Part shown: in pieces, positions 20,341 to 32,092 of the stretch
Position numbering within the stretch: position 1 is the first letter of the stretch
Layout of the letters: every line of letters starts with the position of its first letter
Assembly (NCBI GenBank): GCA_004802705.1
Contig: SGPL01000038.1
Span: 1 to 64,000, forward strand
Reading direction: 5' to 3'
Source of the DNA: Bondarzewia mesenterica
Lineage: Eukaryota; Basidiomycota; Agaricomycetes; Russulales; Bondarzewiaceae
DNA: 64,000 bases
Position numbers and translations under genes: made by a program
Notes under the pieces: model-generated
Seen by the model: the letters and a program-made list of their open reading frames with translations, nothing else
The model's database searches: none
What the model was told of the DNA's origin: nothing

Positions 20341-23155
20341 CTAGAGGATGACCAACTCGCCACGACATGAATGGCACCAGAAGATGTGTGAATCGTCCAA
20401 GAATTGAGGATGCTTGAATGACAGGTGATTAAGAGTCGCGGGGGAGTTAGCGGGCTCGGGGACCGTTGGCAGGCGGGAAGCTCCGCTGGCAGCGAGGACG
20501 ACCGGTGCTCCGGGGGCGGGCGAGACGGCGCGAGAAGAGGGGTGCGACGATCCCGTGGCAGCGGCGACTTCGCTGTCGATGCGAGCCTTGAGCATGCTGA
20601 GGCTGACCTTGCGCTTGTGACGGGTCTCGGGGGACAGGTTCTGGCCAAAGAGGGACTGGGAGGACGGCGGCGGCGGGGCAGCGGCGGTGCCGTTCGTCTT
20701 GCGCGAGAGGGAGGCGCGGCGGAGGTCGTCGGAGTGATTCCTCGACCGGCTGGACGGTCGTGAGGGGCGGTCGGTGGCGGGTCCGGGGGGGGAGGACTTT
20801 GGCGACGCGCGGGCGGGCGGAGCGGGGCGCAGGTGGGCGAGCTGGTCCTCGAGGGCGCTGGCGTGCTTTTGCAANGCGTGCGCCTTGGCCTCGGCCTCGA
20901 ACACGCTCGTCTGCAGCGCGCGGATCTGCGACTGTGATGCGGAGAGCTCGAGGGCGTGCTGCTGCCGCAGCGCGCTGAGCATCTCCTTGTCGAGCGAGGT
21001 CGACTTGAGGTTCGATGCTGCGACCGCAGAGATCTCTGCCCGCAGCAGCTCGATCTCCTCTTCTTTCACAACGACGTCCCCGCGCAGGATCTCAATGTCC
21101 GTCCTCGTTCGCTCCAAAAACTCCTGCTGCTCTGCCGCGGCCAAATTGCGTTCCTCTAGCTCTGCACGCAAGGAAGACGTCTCTTCCTTCAGGGTCTGCG
21201 ACGTGCCAGTCAACCTCTCGATCTCCGCCATCTGCCGCGCCGCGAGTTGCCGCTGACTCTGCCTCTCCGTCTCCAGCTCACGGATGCTCACAAGCGCACC
21301 GTCCAACTCGGCTTGGAGCTCGGAATATCCCCGCTGCAGCTCGCCCAAGTTCTCCTGCGCCGCACCCCTGTCCTTCTCCCGCAGCGCCTCCACGTCCCGC
21401 AAGCGCGCGTTTACAGCCTCTGCCTCGTCCCGCAGCATTTGAAGTGAGGTCTCCAGATGGACAATGACGCTGTCCCGGTCCCGGAGCGTCCGCTCCAGCC
21501 CACTGGCGCGTTCCGTCAGTTCGAGCTTCGCGTCCGTAAGCTCTACAATCTTCGGCCGCATTTCGTCCAGAGAACGCATGAGTGAAGTCCCTTCGGCCTG
21601 CAGATCCTGCTGCAGTCGCTCCGCTTCCTCGGCGCGACGCAATGCAGCGCGCAGTTCGGACTGCGTGGACTGCAATTGACGGGTGATGCTGGCATGATCG
21701 GATGTTACTTGAGAGACAGATGCTTGGACATCAGACAGCTGTTTCTGGTTTTCGCCCAAGCGGGATTGGAGATCTGCCTTCTCCTGGAATAGGTCCTTGT
21801 TTTCGGTGAGAAGCGCGGCGAGCTGTTGTTCAACTTTGTCGTGCAGCCGCTGAAGGTCCGCATGCTTGCTCTCCCATGCAGACTCCGACACAATTCGCGA
21901 TTGCAGCTGGGTTTCCAGTTCATCTCGCTCGGACTTTACCGTGGCTTGCGTCTGAAACAAATAAAATATGTTTGATGCATTTGTGACTTTTAATGAATTC
22001 CGTCCATACCTGTCTGAGCTTGGACAGTTGAAATTCAAGCTCGCTAGCATGATCTTGAACATTCTGCAACGAGGCTTCGAGCCGCTCCACACGGTCGTCA
22101 CTCTGAATTTGCTCCTCCAATTCGCGGACGCGTCTGTGGGACCGCTCAGCTTCAGCCTGGAACTCATCAGCCGCGCCCTTGGTCAGCTGCAACTCCCGCT
22201 CCTTCCATTAATGCACATCAGAATTGAGTTGCCCTTGGCTCCCAAGGAACTTCCAGAACTTACTTGGTCTCGGAAATTGTCCTCGAGCGTCTTCTCTCTC
22301 GCAGAAAGCTCTTCGATCTGACCGGACGCTTTGTGAGCATCAGCCTCCAGCTGCAATACTCGTTCCGTTAGCGCCTTGTTATTAGCGCGCTCGTCTTGAA
22401 GCAGGCGTTCTGATTCCTGTGTTTCTATCGACGCGACGAGTCAGCCTCGGGCGGTTGTCAATCATAATAATGCTTACTCGACTCGATATCAGAAAGGCGC
22501 TCTAGAGATGCGCTCAGAGATGCCTTCTCGGAAACCAGTAACGAGATGGTCTGTTGCTGATTCTGTATGACGGAACGCAAATTCTCCGTTTCATCGACTG
22601 CGATGCTCAGGGTTGGAGGTATTGGAATGGCAGAAGCGGGTGGTGGCGTTAGGGAAGGCTGTGACTGCTTAGCAGGGGGTGGCAATTCGACAAGTGGAGC
22701 TGGATGAAGCGGTGAAGAAGAGACCGGAGGGGTCGATGGTATGGAGGGCGACCCAACCCTCTCCAAAGACGCCAACCACGACACATCAGAAGGGATTGCA
22801 CCCGCTGGCGGTTTCGCAAACCTGTCACGGATCAGACTTCGAGATCACTACATTTCATCAAGACCGGAGAACGGGTCAACTACGTACGCGTCTCCCAAAT
22901 CGTTTTGCTCTTCATCCTGCGCGGGTATATCTGAAGGCGCTGGAGAATACGCCCGAGACAAAGGAGAACCGGGAGCTGGAGAGGCTACGCTCGCGCCTGA
23001 AGCAGCTGCAGCGGCGCCTCCTTTCTTCTTTCGTTTGAGCTACGAACAGAAAGATCAGGCGTAGTCAGGTATGCCTTTTAGCATGAACACGACGCATGAG
23101 CACATACCAGCGCCTTCGCCCTGGCAGCTTTGGCAGCTCTGTCATCCTCCGACAT
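20341..23155 (-). CDS. Golgin-like long coiled-coil protein (GM130/Bug1-type candidate)
   Basis: Six minus-strand exons, 23155-23108, 23039-22888, 22821-22478, 22424-22264, 22201-22010 and 21951-20341, are all in phase and encode 835 aa. The N-terminus MSEDDRAAKAARAKALLKRKKK resembles the short basic head of GM130-type golgins. Residues about 150-650 are an almost continuous heptad-rich coiled coil. A Ser/Pro-rich region with basic patches follows, and the protein ends FWCHSCRGELVIL. The hydrophobic C-terminus ending in Val-Ile-Leu could be a PDZ ligand such as the one GM130 uses to bind GRASP proteins; this is inference. An ambiguous base lies near 20875. Other coiled-coil tethers (Rud3, Uso1-like) remain possible. 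Confidence 0.68.
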
Positions 23156-23727
23156 AGAAAGATCCAGTAAATGACTCGACGGGTAGTTGGGGTATCTGAC
23201 AGAGCAATGAGTTGTGAGCTGGAAACTCGAAACGGTCGCGTCGCAGCACAGTCACGGTACCAAAAGCGAATCTGCTTATGTACACATTCTTTTGACCCGT
23301 GCACGAAGAACCTTGCAAAGCAAGGTAATTAGATCTTTTCCGTACAGCTTGTAGCTTACTTGGTTCAGGTACGAAGGGAGCATATCCTATGGCCATATTT
23401 TCATTCAGGGAGTAAAAAAGAATATATATCGCAGAACCATGAGGAGTAGAAGAAAGAAGGCTGTGAAAGACGATGGAGAGACGAGATGTATAGCACAAGA
23501 AATAGGCAACCCGTTTCAAAGGGAGACGCAAGTTGGATGGTAATGACTGACTCGAGGCGTCCGTTCAATCGACGTACGAAAGCAGCACGCGGGCTAGAGA
23601 CGGAGAATGAGGATATAAAATGACAGATAATACCAGCCGGATCAGAGTGGAAAGAGAGAATATAATGCAATGTATGTAAGGCTTCAAGAGAAGGGTATGA
23701 GAGAACCGTACAGACTGGCACACCGCA
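23156..23727. other. Intergenic region between the golgin-like and G-beta genes
   Basis: About 570 bp holding the promoter of the golgin-like gene and the 3' UTR of the G-beta gene, both transcribed leftward. No exon recognised. Confidence 0.4.
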
Positions 23728-25006
23728 TTACGCCCAAACCTAGAGGAGACAACCGTCAGATCAAGATAAAATGAACCACGAGAAAATCCTTTACCTTGAG
23801 AGTGCTATCCCAACTGCCTGTGCAAAGCGCCATGCCGTCTGTGCTCACGCCCAAGCAGCTGACCCTGTTATCGTGACCGGTCAAAACGCCTACTCGCTCT
23901 CCCTTCAAGGTGTCCCAAACGTTGCAGGTCCAGTCATCATATCCACCGAACAGAATCCTACCCGAGATGGAGAATGCGACAGATGTGATACCACAGAGGA
24001 TATTGTCATGCGTGTAAGCGTTCAATTCCCGGTCAGCACGGATGTCAAACAGCCGGCAAGAAGCATCATCAGAGCCGGTCGCGAATGCATCGCCGTTGGG
24101 GAAGAATCTAGGGAAGCGTTTGGTGTTAAAGAAGAAATAAGATTCAATACTGAACTTACTGGACTGCGTTGATGTCAGACTCGTGACCTGTGAAGGTTTG
24201 GGTAGCCTTGCCACTACGAATATCCCAAAGCTTAGCGGCAGCATCGCAAGCGCCAGACACGAAAACGTTTTGGTTTGGTCCAAGTGAGAGACTATATGAC
24301 GAGTCTGACTAAATATCATCAAGCAACAGTCAAGTCATAAGCTTACCTCATAACGTCACCAGTGTGATCGCTAAATTCTACGACGCGCACACCAGCTTCA
24401 ATATCCCAAAGCATACAAGTCATGTCGCCCGAGCTGGTAACAATTTGGCGATCGTTGATGAACCGGCAACAAGAAAGGTAGCCAGAGTGTGCAGATAGCT
24501 CTCTGGCTCCCTTGATACCGTTGCCTTCCTTGCTGTGAAGATTGTAGATGGAGCAAATGTTGTCGAGCCCTCCGCACGCAACAAAATTGCCCGACGGAGA
24601 GTAGGCGCATGTCATGACCCAACTCGACCGCAAGGGGATGGCGTGTACCTTATTGGTCGTGTAGGCGTCCCATACAATGAGTTTGCCGTCTTGTGAAGCT
24701 GATACGAGATGTCTCTTGTCTGTCGCCCAATGCATGGCGTAGATCTTTGCGAGATGGCCTCTAAGAGCACGACGGGGTCGCATGACGATACGGGGCAATG
24801 CATCGACCTCATTCGCCATAGCGCGCACTAGGCAAAGCAAAATCAGAGGAAATAGAGTGAACACGCAGATACGGAGAAGAAGATATTGACTGACAGCTCG
24901 TATCGGCTGATGATTCTCGCCTCGCTCTAATTCTCTCCTTCAAACTGTCGGCCTCGCGACGAGCGGCCGCGATCCTCTCCTGTATATCGCCTTGCCCTTG
25001 AGACAT
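23728..25006 (-). CDS. Heterotrimeric G-protein beta subunit
   Basis: Five exons, 25006-24895, 24827-24347, 24291-24160, 24107-23795 and 23739-23728, give 349 aa, the usual length. The last exon is only 12 bp (VWA and stop). The N-terminal helix ([18 protein letters not shown]) pairs with G-gamma in this family. Seven WD repeats follow, with typical phrases [99 protein letters not shown] and [12 protein letters not shown]. Known role: dimerises with G-gamma and couples pheromone and nutrient receptors to MAPK and cAMP signalling in basidiomycetes (Gpb1/Bpp1-type). Very confident by motif and length. Confidence 0.96.
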
Positions 25007-26824
25007 GGTTTTCGAGGTGAAGCTGGCGGTAACACAGAGGTCGGGTCAAAGCAATTGAGTGAGTCAGAACAAAAATTGTAGACGGCATGAGCGGAATAAG
25101 ACTCACTTAAGAGGAAAAATGCAACGAAAGGGAGAAAGATTCAACGAAGTCGAGAGGAATCAAACAAGGGCGCTGGGAACTGGACTTGTATGTGGGGATG
25201 CCGGAGGCAAATGGAGAAGACTGGAAAGTAAAGGTGTAGGCAAGCAAACCGGAACGTCTTGAAAAGAGGGCTGAGGGGAAGTGAAAGCGAGGGAGGAGAC
25301 GGAGAGAGCGCTGAGTGATGATGAGAACAGCGTACCCCTGGCCTTTCCACGCTCGTGTCCAGAGATAGTAACCTATTCACTCCGCCACCCGCATTCAATC
25401 TCCGATTCTCACCGTAACTTAGCTGACCTAACCCAATGATCGAACCGATCGACTGATTGTCCTTTCGACTTGCTCCTCTCTTTATCATTTCAACCCGAAT
25501 AGAACACAATACTGGATGAAATATTGTCAAATGTCGTTTCTGGGCGTACAACGCTCTGTGGCGCTCGAGCGCTCAATGGGACCCGCTGATTCGGAAGATC
25601 GGCGGAACAGTGCTACCACTATTAAGCGCTCGCGCTTCGTAATTACTTCCTGGCCTTCTTTGTATCCATGAACGAGCCTGCAAATTCAGAACTTTCTGTA
25701 AGTCTCTCTGTGACCTTCATTTATGGTTTCACCAAATCTGTCACTATGCATAAGCCTTCGTTCCCGCCCCGGTGCTGCATCGCAACGCCACGATCTAGAC
25801 GCCGACAGTATGTCCCTGGTAGTAAAGATTTACCAGAACTTGTCCCGGTGATATCGACGCTGTTTTACTCGTTAGAGTTGAGCAACCTTCAACTGCTGAG
25901 GAACGATCTGTTGCCGACACAAACCATAGTAAGTTTTGAATCGTGCGCACCGCACTGTTTGAAAAAATCTTTTCAGAGAAACTACATCAGGACCTTTACC
26001 CTCCGAGAAAGCGATATTAATGGATTTCGGATTCTCCTTGACACACAGGACTCGCCTACACCGTGCATCGCTCGAGTTGACAGCCATTCCCGTGCCTTCA
26101 CATGTTACTGCATGATGGCGTCCCACTCGGAGGCATTTGCGACGAACTCTGCTCGACCTCCATTCCATGGATTTCCTCAGAACAATGCCAGGACCCCCGT
26201 TGTGTCATTCGGACTGCCTAGGTTCCGAGTTTGTTCCTGTCATGGACAGGCCTGCTGTCGTTCAAAATCAGATTACCATGTCGCCATTGTAGTTGCTGGC
26301 ATCACCCTTTTATGGTCCAACTGGATCGGCGAGCCTTGTCCTCAAATTGTTACCCGGTATTCACCGGAGGCATAGGTTGACATACCCAGTGCTTCTTGTC
26401 TCTCTCCGTATCCGCGCTGCGGGAACCTGAAAACACTGAGGTGGATCCCCCAGTCCTTTTGCTGAGAATACCCGCCCTGTTCCGCGGCGCGCGGTATCCA
26501 AACGTCGCCCATTTCCCGCTATCTGTATGTCATTTCCGTTTTCCCAATGGATCTTCACTAAATCACCTGTACGGAAGAAATACAGTCGCAACTTATGCGT
26601 TCCAATTCATACTTGATGTGGTCACAATGACAGAACGTGGCTGCGCGAGTGCGGGATACTCAGCGTTCCGCGAGCTGCCCGAGTGAACTTGTACATGGCC
26701 GATGCTCTACGTGATTTTTTCCTTCCGCGATTTGTCCTGTATAAAAGATCTCTTATAGCTCCTGCAAACCGGCAGCAAGTTTTCTCGACCGCACAGTTTC
26801 CAGCATATAGTTCTACCTCTAGAC
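25007..26824. other. 1.8-kb intergenic region at the start of the gene-poor island
   Basis: The left end is the G-beta promoter. Between about 25668 and 26375 several open segments with donor/acceptor-like sites occur (for example a donor near 25928 and an acceptor near 25976), but joined frames soon stop; this may be a decayed gene or chance. A TATA box for the next gene is at 26740-26747. Confidence 0.4.
26740..26747 (+). promoter_or_regulatory. TATA box of dsRBD micro-gene 1
   Basis: TATAAAAG lies 85 bp upstream of the ATG at 26825, a usual spacing for a TATA promoter with a short leader. Confidence 0.5.
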
Positions 26825-27166
26825 ATGGCCGGTATGTTGATAGGAGCCTTATTCGTCGGTCGATGATTGACGACGGCTATTAATCCAGACTTCGTCGTAT
26901 TGCTCAATAACCATCTCCAAACCCTTGGTACCACCCGCGAGCTGAGATGGCAATTTGAAGAGAGTGGGCTAAAGCACCAGCGAATGCACACTGCTGTCGC
27001 CCTTTGTAAGTGCCGTATTTATTCACTTTTAATCGTTGAGACCTATAACTGATCGCTCTTGGATCAAGACTATGACAATGAAATTGGCAAGGGCACTGGC
27101 AATAGTAAAAGCCAAGCCAAGTTGGCCGCCGCGGCGCAGGCGCTCAATCATCTCACGCAGAACTAG
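26825..27166 (+). CDS. Single-domain dsRNA-binding microprotein, copy 1
   Basis: Exons 26825-26831 (7 bp), 26889-27005 (117 bp) and 27069-27166 (98 bp) encode 73 aa. Introns are GTATGT..CCAG and GTAAGT..CAAG. Nearly the whole protein is one dsRNA-binding fold: helix 1 (LLNNHLQTLG), a beta region (LRWQFEESGLKHQRMHTAVAL), then the diagnostic EIGKGTGNSKSQAKLAAAAQAL, matching the canonical GxGxSKxxAKxxAAxxAL of dsRBDs. No catalytic domain is attached. It could bind structured RNA, act as a competitor or cofactor of Dicer/RNAi proteins, or dimerise with paralogues; these are inferences. Same exon layout as copy 2. Confidence 0.8.
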
Positions 27167-28048
27167 GCCTTGAGAACCTTCGTAAGGCAATGATCACTCA
27201 CATCACATAAAATCGTGCTCAATCGTTGTCTCGCAGTTTGACTAAGGTCGAAATGTCCCAAATTTGGCGAGATCGCCTGTTTCTTGAATTTATTTGTACC
27301 GTAGTGGTGTAGCACGGTGACGTTATGCAAACCCTTTCTTGATTGTACACCCTCAAATCGTGGTCCATACCTCTGCATAGCCCCTGCATGATTTTTTTCT
27401 TCGAGAAAAAATCGCAACTCTGTCCAAGCCCTTCTTGGGCACTTTCAGATACACTGAGCGCCCGCATGGGACTGGAGCGTGGCGCAGGCGACACAATCGC
27501 CAAGAGCTCGGTTATCCAGCATCCACTCTGAACAAAGATGCAGTGATTGTCCTCAGACCAAATGTGCGGTGAGTGCCCACCCAAGATCTCAGTATACGGA
27601 CTACTCCTGAGGCATATTAGGAATTCCGAGTCAGCAAGTCAGCGTCTTTGGTCGCCCATGACGAACTTTTCCTTGGGCGCCATCCCTTTGCTCCAGGAAT
27701 CTCATATGTCTTTCATAGTGCTTTCTTGCTCTCTTACCCCGTATCCCTCCGCGATTTAACCGCATATAAATGTCGTCAGTGTGTAGGTAACCCGGCTTCA
27801 TAACAATGTCGAAATTCAACACGGAGCGCGTTAACTGTAGGGATTGTAATAAGCGTATGTTTCCACTTATGACGCTCGAGTCATACCCAAGATCGGCACG
27901 GAGGGCACAGCCGCCGTCATAGGGAATCCATACAGCTGTAATTATTCCGGAAGACATGTTTAAAAGGAGGGGGAAACCGTCATCGACTGGCAGCAACCCA
28001 AAGTTCTCAACATCCAACTCTGTACCATCCGAGCACCGATTATCAAAC
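27167..28048. other. Intergenic region between dsRBD copies 1 and 2
   Basis: No intact gene seen. A TATA-like TTTAAAAG is at about 27959-27966, roughly 90 bp before the copy-2 ATG. A minus-strand frame at 27631-28050 has no recognisable features. Confidence 0.4.
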
Positions 28049-28386
28049 ATGCCAGGTGAGTAGACATAGAAAATGCCTCATATATTGTTAATATAATAGT
28101 GTTATTATCTAGACTGGACTCGCGAATTGAACAACTACTTGCAATCCTGTCAACAAGCTCACTTGCTACGATGGGCGTCGACACAAAGCGGACCACCGCA
28201 TCAAGTTACGCACTACCTGACCGCCATTTGTAAGAGTGACAGCGTTCTACTTTATGCCTCAAAACTAACTAATTTTGGAATTTATAAGTCAATAATAGTC
28301 CAGTCGGTCAGGGATGGGGGACAAGCGTCGGAGTGGCAAAGCAAATGGCTGCAGAACAAGCTTTGAAATACCTGAGAGGATGGTAG
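28049..28386 (+). CDS. Single-domain dsRNA-binding microprotein, copy 2
   Basis: Exons 28049-28055 (7 bp), 28113-28229 (117 bp) and 28289-28386 (98 bp) encode 73 aa, the same three exon lengths and intron phases as copy 1. The protein reads as a dsRBD: ELNNYLQSC, the GPPH turn, then VGQGWGTSVGVAKQMAAEQALKYL. The strongly conserved Gly-Pro-x-His and Ala-Ala-x-x-Ala-Leu positions are present, while the Ser-Lys-Lys of classical dsRBDs is altered (SVGVAK). The bases around the start (TCAAACATGCCAG) are identical to those of copy 3, direct evidence of duplication. Function inferred only as dsRNA or structured-RNA binding. Confidence 0.8.
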
Positions 28387-29349
28387 AAATGGTAAGAACT
28401 TGATTATCAGATACTTGGTTAAAAGACAGAGTCGCACTCAGTCAATACTTTGTCATCCCTTTTTGTCTAGGTTGATGGCCCAACCTGTCATCATTACTCT
28501 CCGTTGTATCCTTGAAGTCACCCTGTATCATATGAGCGTTGTTGTAGCAATTCAACTTACACCAAGTGATGTGAACTTGGAATGACCCTGAAAGCACATT
28601 TCACTACTTATCAGTTGGTACGGATCATGAGTCATGATCTCTAGCATTGCAGTCCTACAACTGTAGTGCTTAACATCGGCGCTTCCTGCGCACGAACGTC
28701 CTAATCAGGCAACTGTTGTGTTCGTGGTAGGTTCGGCAACTGTTCGGCATCAACTTGAGTACGTACAAGATATTAGTTGATTTGCGCCAACACCAAAACG
28801 ATTGTACGGAATAATTATATGTACGATTTTGGTCATTCGGTTCTGCGTAAAATTTTCTTGTCAAATTTGCAGAATTGGTACTTTTATCGAGACCGTTGGG
28901 ATCGTGAGCATACGGCTAGTATATTGTACGGTCTACCCAAGACAGGTAGGTACACCACCAGTAAGTGAAATATCCTGACTCTGTTGTATGTACTAAGTAG
29001 ATTCATTAGCACGATGGTTGATACCTCGAATAATGCTCATATCGTAAATGTAGTCAAGCTGCTCTGGCCAGCTGGCAGCCTTGCCACTGCGGCGACAATA
29101 TGGTAGAATCGTGGCATCTATTGAACCACGGATTGTGTCACAACGAGCAGTGAGGGACTGCAAAGCCGGTGCTGGTCACACTTAGACTGCGAAGCAAGCG
29201 GATTGGCAAGCCCCATGGTCTGTCTCTAAGGCACGAAGTTTAAACGTTGTATTTAACGGTACTTTTGCTTGTGGGGAGCTAACCCCATTTGGCAACTGTA
29301 GTAATCGTTCCGCGCCGTCACGGTTGTCGCCTGTAACTCATTAATAAGA
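28387..29349. other. Intergenic region, no gene recognised
   Basis: AT-richer DNA without protein-like frames longer than about 60 codons; the longest have no resemblance to known families. Confidence 0.4.
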
Positions 29350-30200
29350 AGCACTTATGCTGAGGGCCATCATGACTACCATCAAGAATGAATCGACGAC
29401 CGCCGTGCGTGCTGGGAATCTAGAGCGCCCTTCCGACCTGGGAAGACTGACTCAGAGTACGAACGTTTCGCAGAACTGACAGAGCTGGAGTAAGATACGT
29501 TTGCCCTTCAATCCTTCAGTCACTGCAGGGTACTGACATCTCGGTCTGCTGAACAAGAGTCTTTATACCTTGACCATTTTCAGCGTTGATCCATATGTTT
29601 CACCCGTGTGAGTTCTGATTTCTATAGGTTCTTTCATCCTTCTTTTGTCTGTTCAATGGGAGTTGACCGCCGTGACCTCAACCCGCACATGGAGTTTTGA
29701 CATCCGGATTCTACATTGATGTCCTACTTCTCCCAATCTCAAACTTGGAGAGGATGGGAAAGAGCGCTGGTAAGTCGTGGCGAGTTCCTTAATGAACTAC
29801 GGAAATTCAACCTCGGTCTAGCAGCGTGGGCCTGCGCTTCTGGTACCGTATCAACTGCAGCATGTTGACAACTACGCGCAGACACCAGGATCAGACTTTC
29901 GAAGCAACATGACGACATTTCTTGGATTCATGCTATTAATAACAAACTACTCGCAAAAGCATCCCCTCGATGACCAGGTTCAGTCGCACTTGTTCGCAAC
30001 TAGTCACTAATTCCTGCTCTTTTACTCATAGAAGAATGCGTTTTTTGACATCCAGTTTTTGTGAGCTTTTTCTTCGTGAATGATTTATCTATTGACTGAA
30101 ATGAATTGACATTGCCTAGAACTTTTGAGGGTGCTGTTCAACATCGCAAGATTTGGGAGCATGCAATGATGTCGGAGAAAGGAAAGGAGACTTGAATGTC
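29350..30200 (+). pseudogene. Decayed multi-exon gene of unidentified family
   Basis: Protein-like segments occur in order on the plus strand but in changing frames: EYERFAELTELE (about 29450-29490), SRSAEQESLYLDHF (29538-29580), VDPYVSP, FHPSFVCSMGVDRRDLNPH (29630-29690), DSTLMSYFSQSQTWRGWERAL (29706-29770), FLNELRKFNLGLAAW, DFRSNMTTFLGFMLLITNYSQKHPLDDQ (about 29895-29980), then FFDIQF and TFEGAVQHRKIWEHAM (30040-30170) after intron-like gaps. A frame loss near 29586, an in-frame TGA at about 29697-29699 and another frame loss near 29865 separate them. I do not recognise the family. Decay could be real or partly due to base-calling errors, but the density of lesions is higher than in the housekeeping genes nearby. 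Confidence 0.55.
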
Positions 30201-31118
30201 GAAGATCTCGGACCGCATCGTCCTGAATTCACATCTGGCCAGCGCACTGCGCGGATCCGATAATTTTAGCTCTCAGGATGTGAGGATAATCTCGCGATTG
30301 GCTCAAAGGCTCTCTGTCTTCTCGTCAGGTTAGGTCTGATGATTTTACATTTTCTGGCATGATCGAAAAGCGGTAGAGTCTCACTGCGGGAACCGCTGCA
30401 AAATCACTTCGCAGACGTAAGAAGAAGAAAGCCTAATCAGCACGAAGCCCATGGAAATGCCGGCCGACCGGATCCTCTTTCCATTTCTATGACCTTCTGG
30501 CTTCGATTAATGATCGCATCGGTGCAGTCACGGCACACTCTTGGAAGTAGCTGGCAATGCCCACGGCTTGTCCTCATTGATATCGTCTCCTCTACTCTCA
30601 TCAATTTCAACCGCAGCACGGACTATCACGTATGCCTCTTTCTTGAGTAAGTTATAATCATGCCAAACTCCTTCACCTGTTGCAATAATTTTTCTGAATC
30701 GTCATCGTCATTTATAGATAATTACAGTGCATTGCGTGGGCCATGATGTAGATCGAAAAATTGTGATCTTCGATTAAGAGTCCGTCACGTCGGTACGCAG
30801 ACATGCATTTTCTGTTCTTTACATTGCATCTTCAAATTTCAACCTGGAATATGGTCATTCGGCAGCTCTGGCGGAAGTCATGACCGGACCTGGCGGAAGC
30901 CATGTAGAAAGGGGGAGTTCACAATATCTGGCGTGCATCCCTCCTTGTGCTCGCCATATCGGACTTACCCGAAGGCAGAGGCGAAGACGGAGGCATTGGG
31001 GTGTTTTGGGTGGATCGGAACAATAATAAGCATTAACTATTGGCAAGACGTTAGCTGTTCTGTATATATACGGTCCTCCGGTTGAGCGTGGTGAGTACAA
31101 CACACATACTATTCAAAC
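30201..31118. other. Intergenic region downstream of the decayed gene
   Basis: It may contain further remnants of the decayed gene to about 30640, but none can be framed. A TATATATA element at about 31063-31070 lies 50 bp before the copy-3 ATG. Confidence 0.35.
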
Positions 31119-31519
31119 ATGCCAGCAGGCGAGTCTCTGCTCTGCTCGGAGCATACTCTATCTTTACTTCAACTTCCTTTGACAGTTAAAAGTAGTATTG
31201 CACTCAACAATTGTAAGCAAGTCTTGCTATACGACAGTCCTGATCCGTACTGATTAGGTCACAGATCTACAGTCCAAGGGCATGTTGACATCTTTGAGTT
31301 GGGAGGAATCATCGTCTGGTCCGGCTCACGCACCTTGCTGGACATCTACCTGCAAGAGTACGTAATGCACCCACTATCGTTTGACCTCGGCACCCTAACA
31401 TTCTGCTCTTGCAGTCGATGGGCAGCCTATCAGCAAGGGTACCGGATCGCATAAAAACATCGCTAGAGATGCGGCGGCGGAGCGAGCTCTCGAAATTCTG
31501 AGGTCACAGAATGTTTGAC
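31119..31519 (+). CDS. Single-domain dsRNA-binding microprotein, copy 3
   Basis: Exons 31119-31128, 31186-31212, 31265-31357 and 31416-31519 encode 77 aa, all in phase 1 as in the other copies. The first intron has a GC donor (GCGAGT..GACAG); the others are GTAAGC..ACAG and GTACGT..GCAG. dsRBD features: ALNNYLQSKG, SSSGPAHAPCW, then ISKGTGSHKNIARDAAAERALEIL, which has the Gly-x-Gly and the AAxxAL helix. An extra intron splits the region that is one 117-bp exon in copies 1 and 2. The start context TCAAACATGCCAG equals that of copy 2. Confidence 0.78.
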
Positions 31520-32092
31520 AGCAATCCATCTTCCGTGTTCCTTGTGTTCCGTTTCGGGAAATTTTGTACACATCACTCATGGATATCAGACCGTATTTAT
31601 CTTGTCGCATGCAGTTTCTTCTAAAGATAAACAGATCTTACGTAGTATTTGGTGACTTTTCGTAGCTTCCAACTATGCAGTCTACGGCACGATTCGAAAC
31701 CAGTGGGGAGCAGCCCCAAGACATCAGTAGATTTTTTTTCGTCAAATTCTCGACCCCATTCGAGAAAACACCCACCATTCAACAATACATCGCAGTGAGG
31801 GTGTGCCATCAAATATAATCAAGGAAATTTCCGGCTTATCTTGAGGGGCAGTGCAGGACTTGCAAAAGGAAACTGTAAATTATGTTGTGTTCACAGCCGC
31901 CTCTTCAAACAACCGAAAGCTTCTCAGACTTGACTGGACCGCATCATCCCACCATGGTTCATACAATGAGCACGTCGAAGTGATGTGTTGTAGAAACGCT
32001 CTAAAGTGACAAAAATTGTAATGCTTTGTTGAGTACGAAAAGCATTGTCAATATCCTGGGTAGTTGTGACCGCAAATTACTGTGTATGCAAG
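31520..32092. other. Convergent intergenic region between dsRBD copies 3 and 4
   Basis: The two genes face each other here. No coding segment was recognised; the minus frame at 31621-31812 is short and featureless. Confidence 0.4.
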
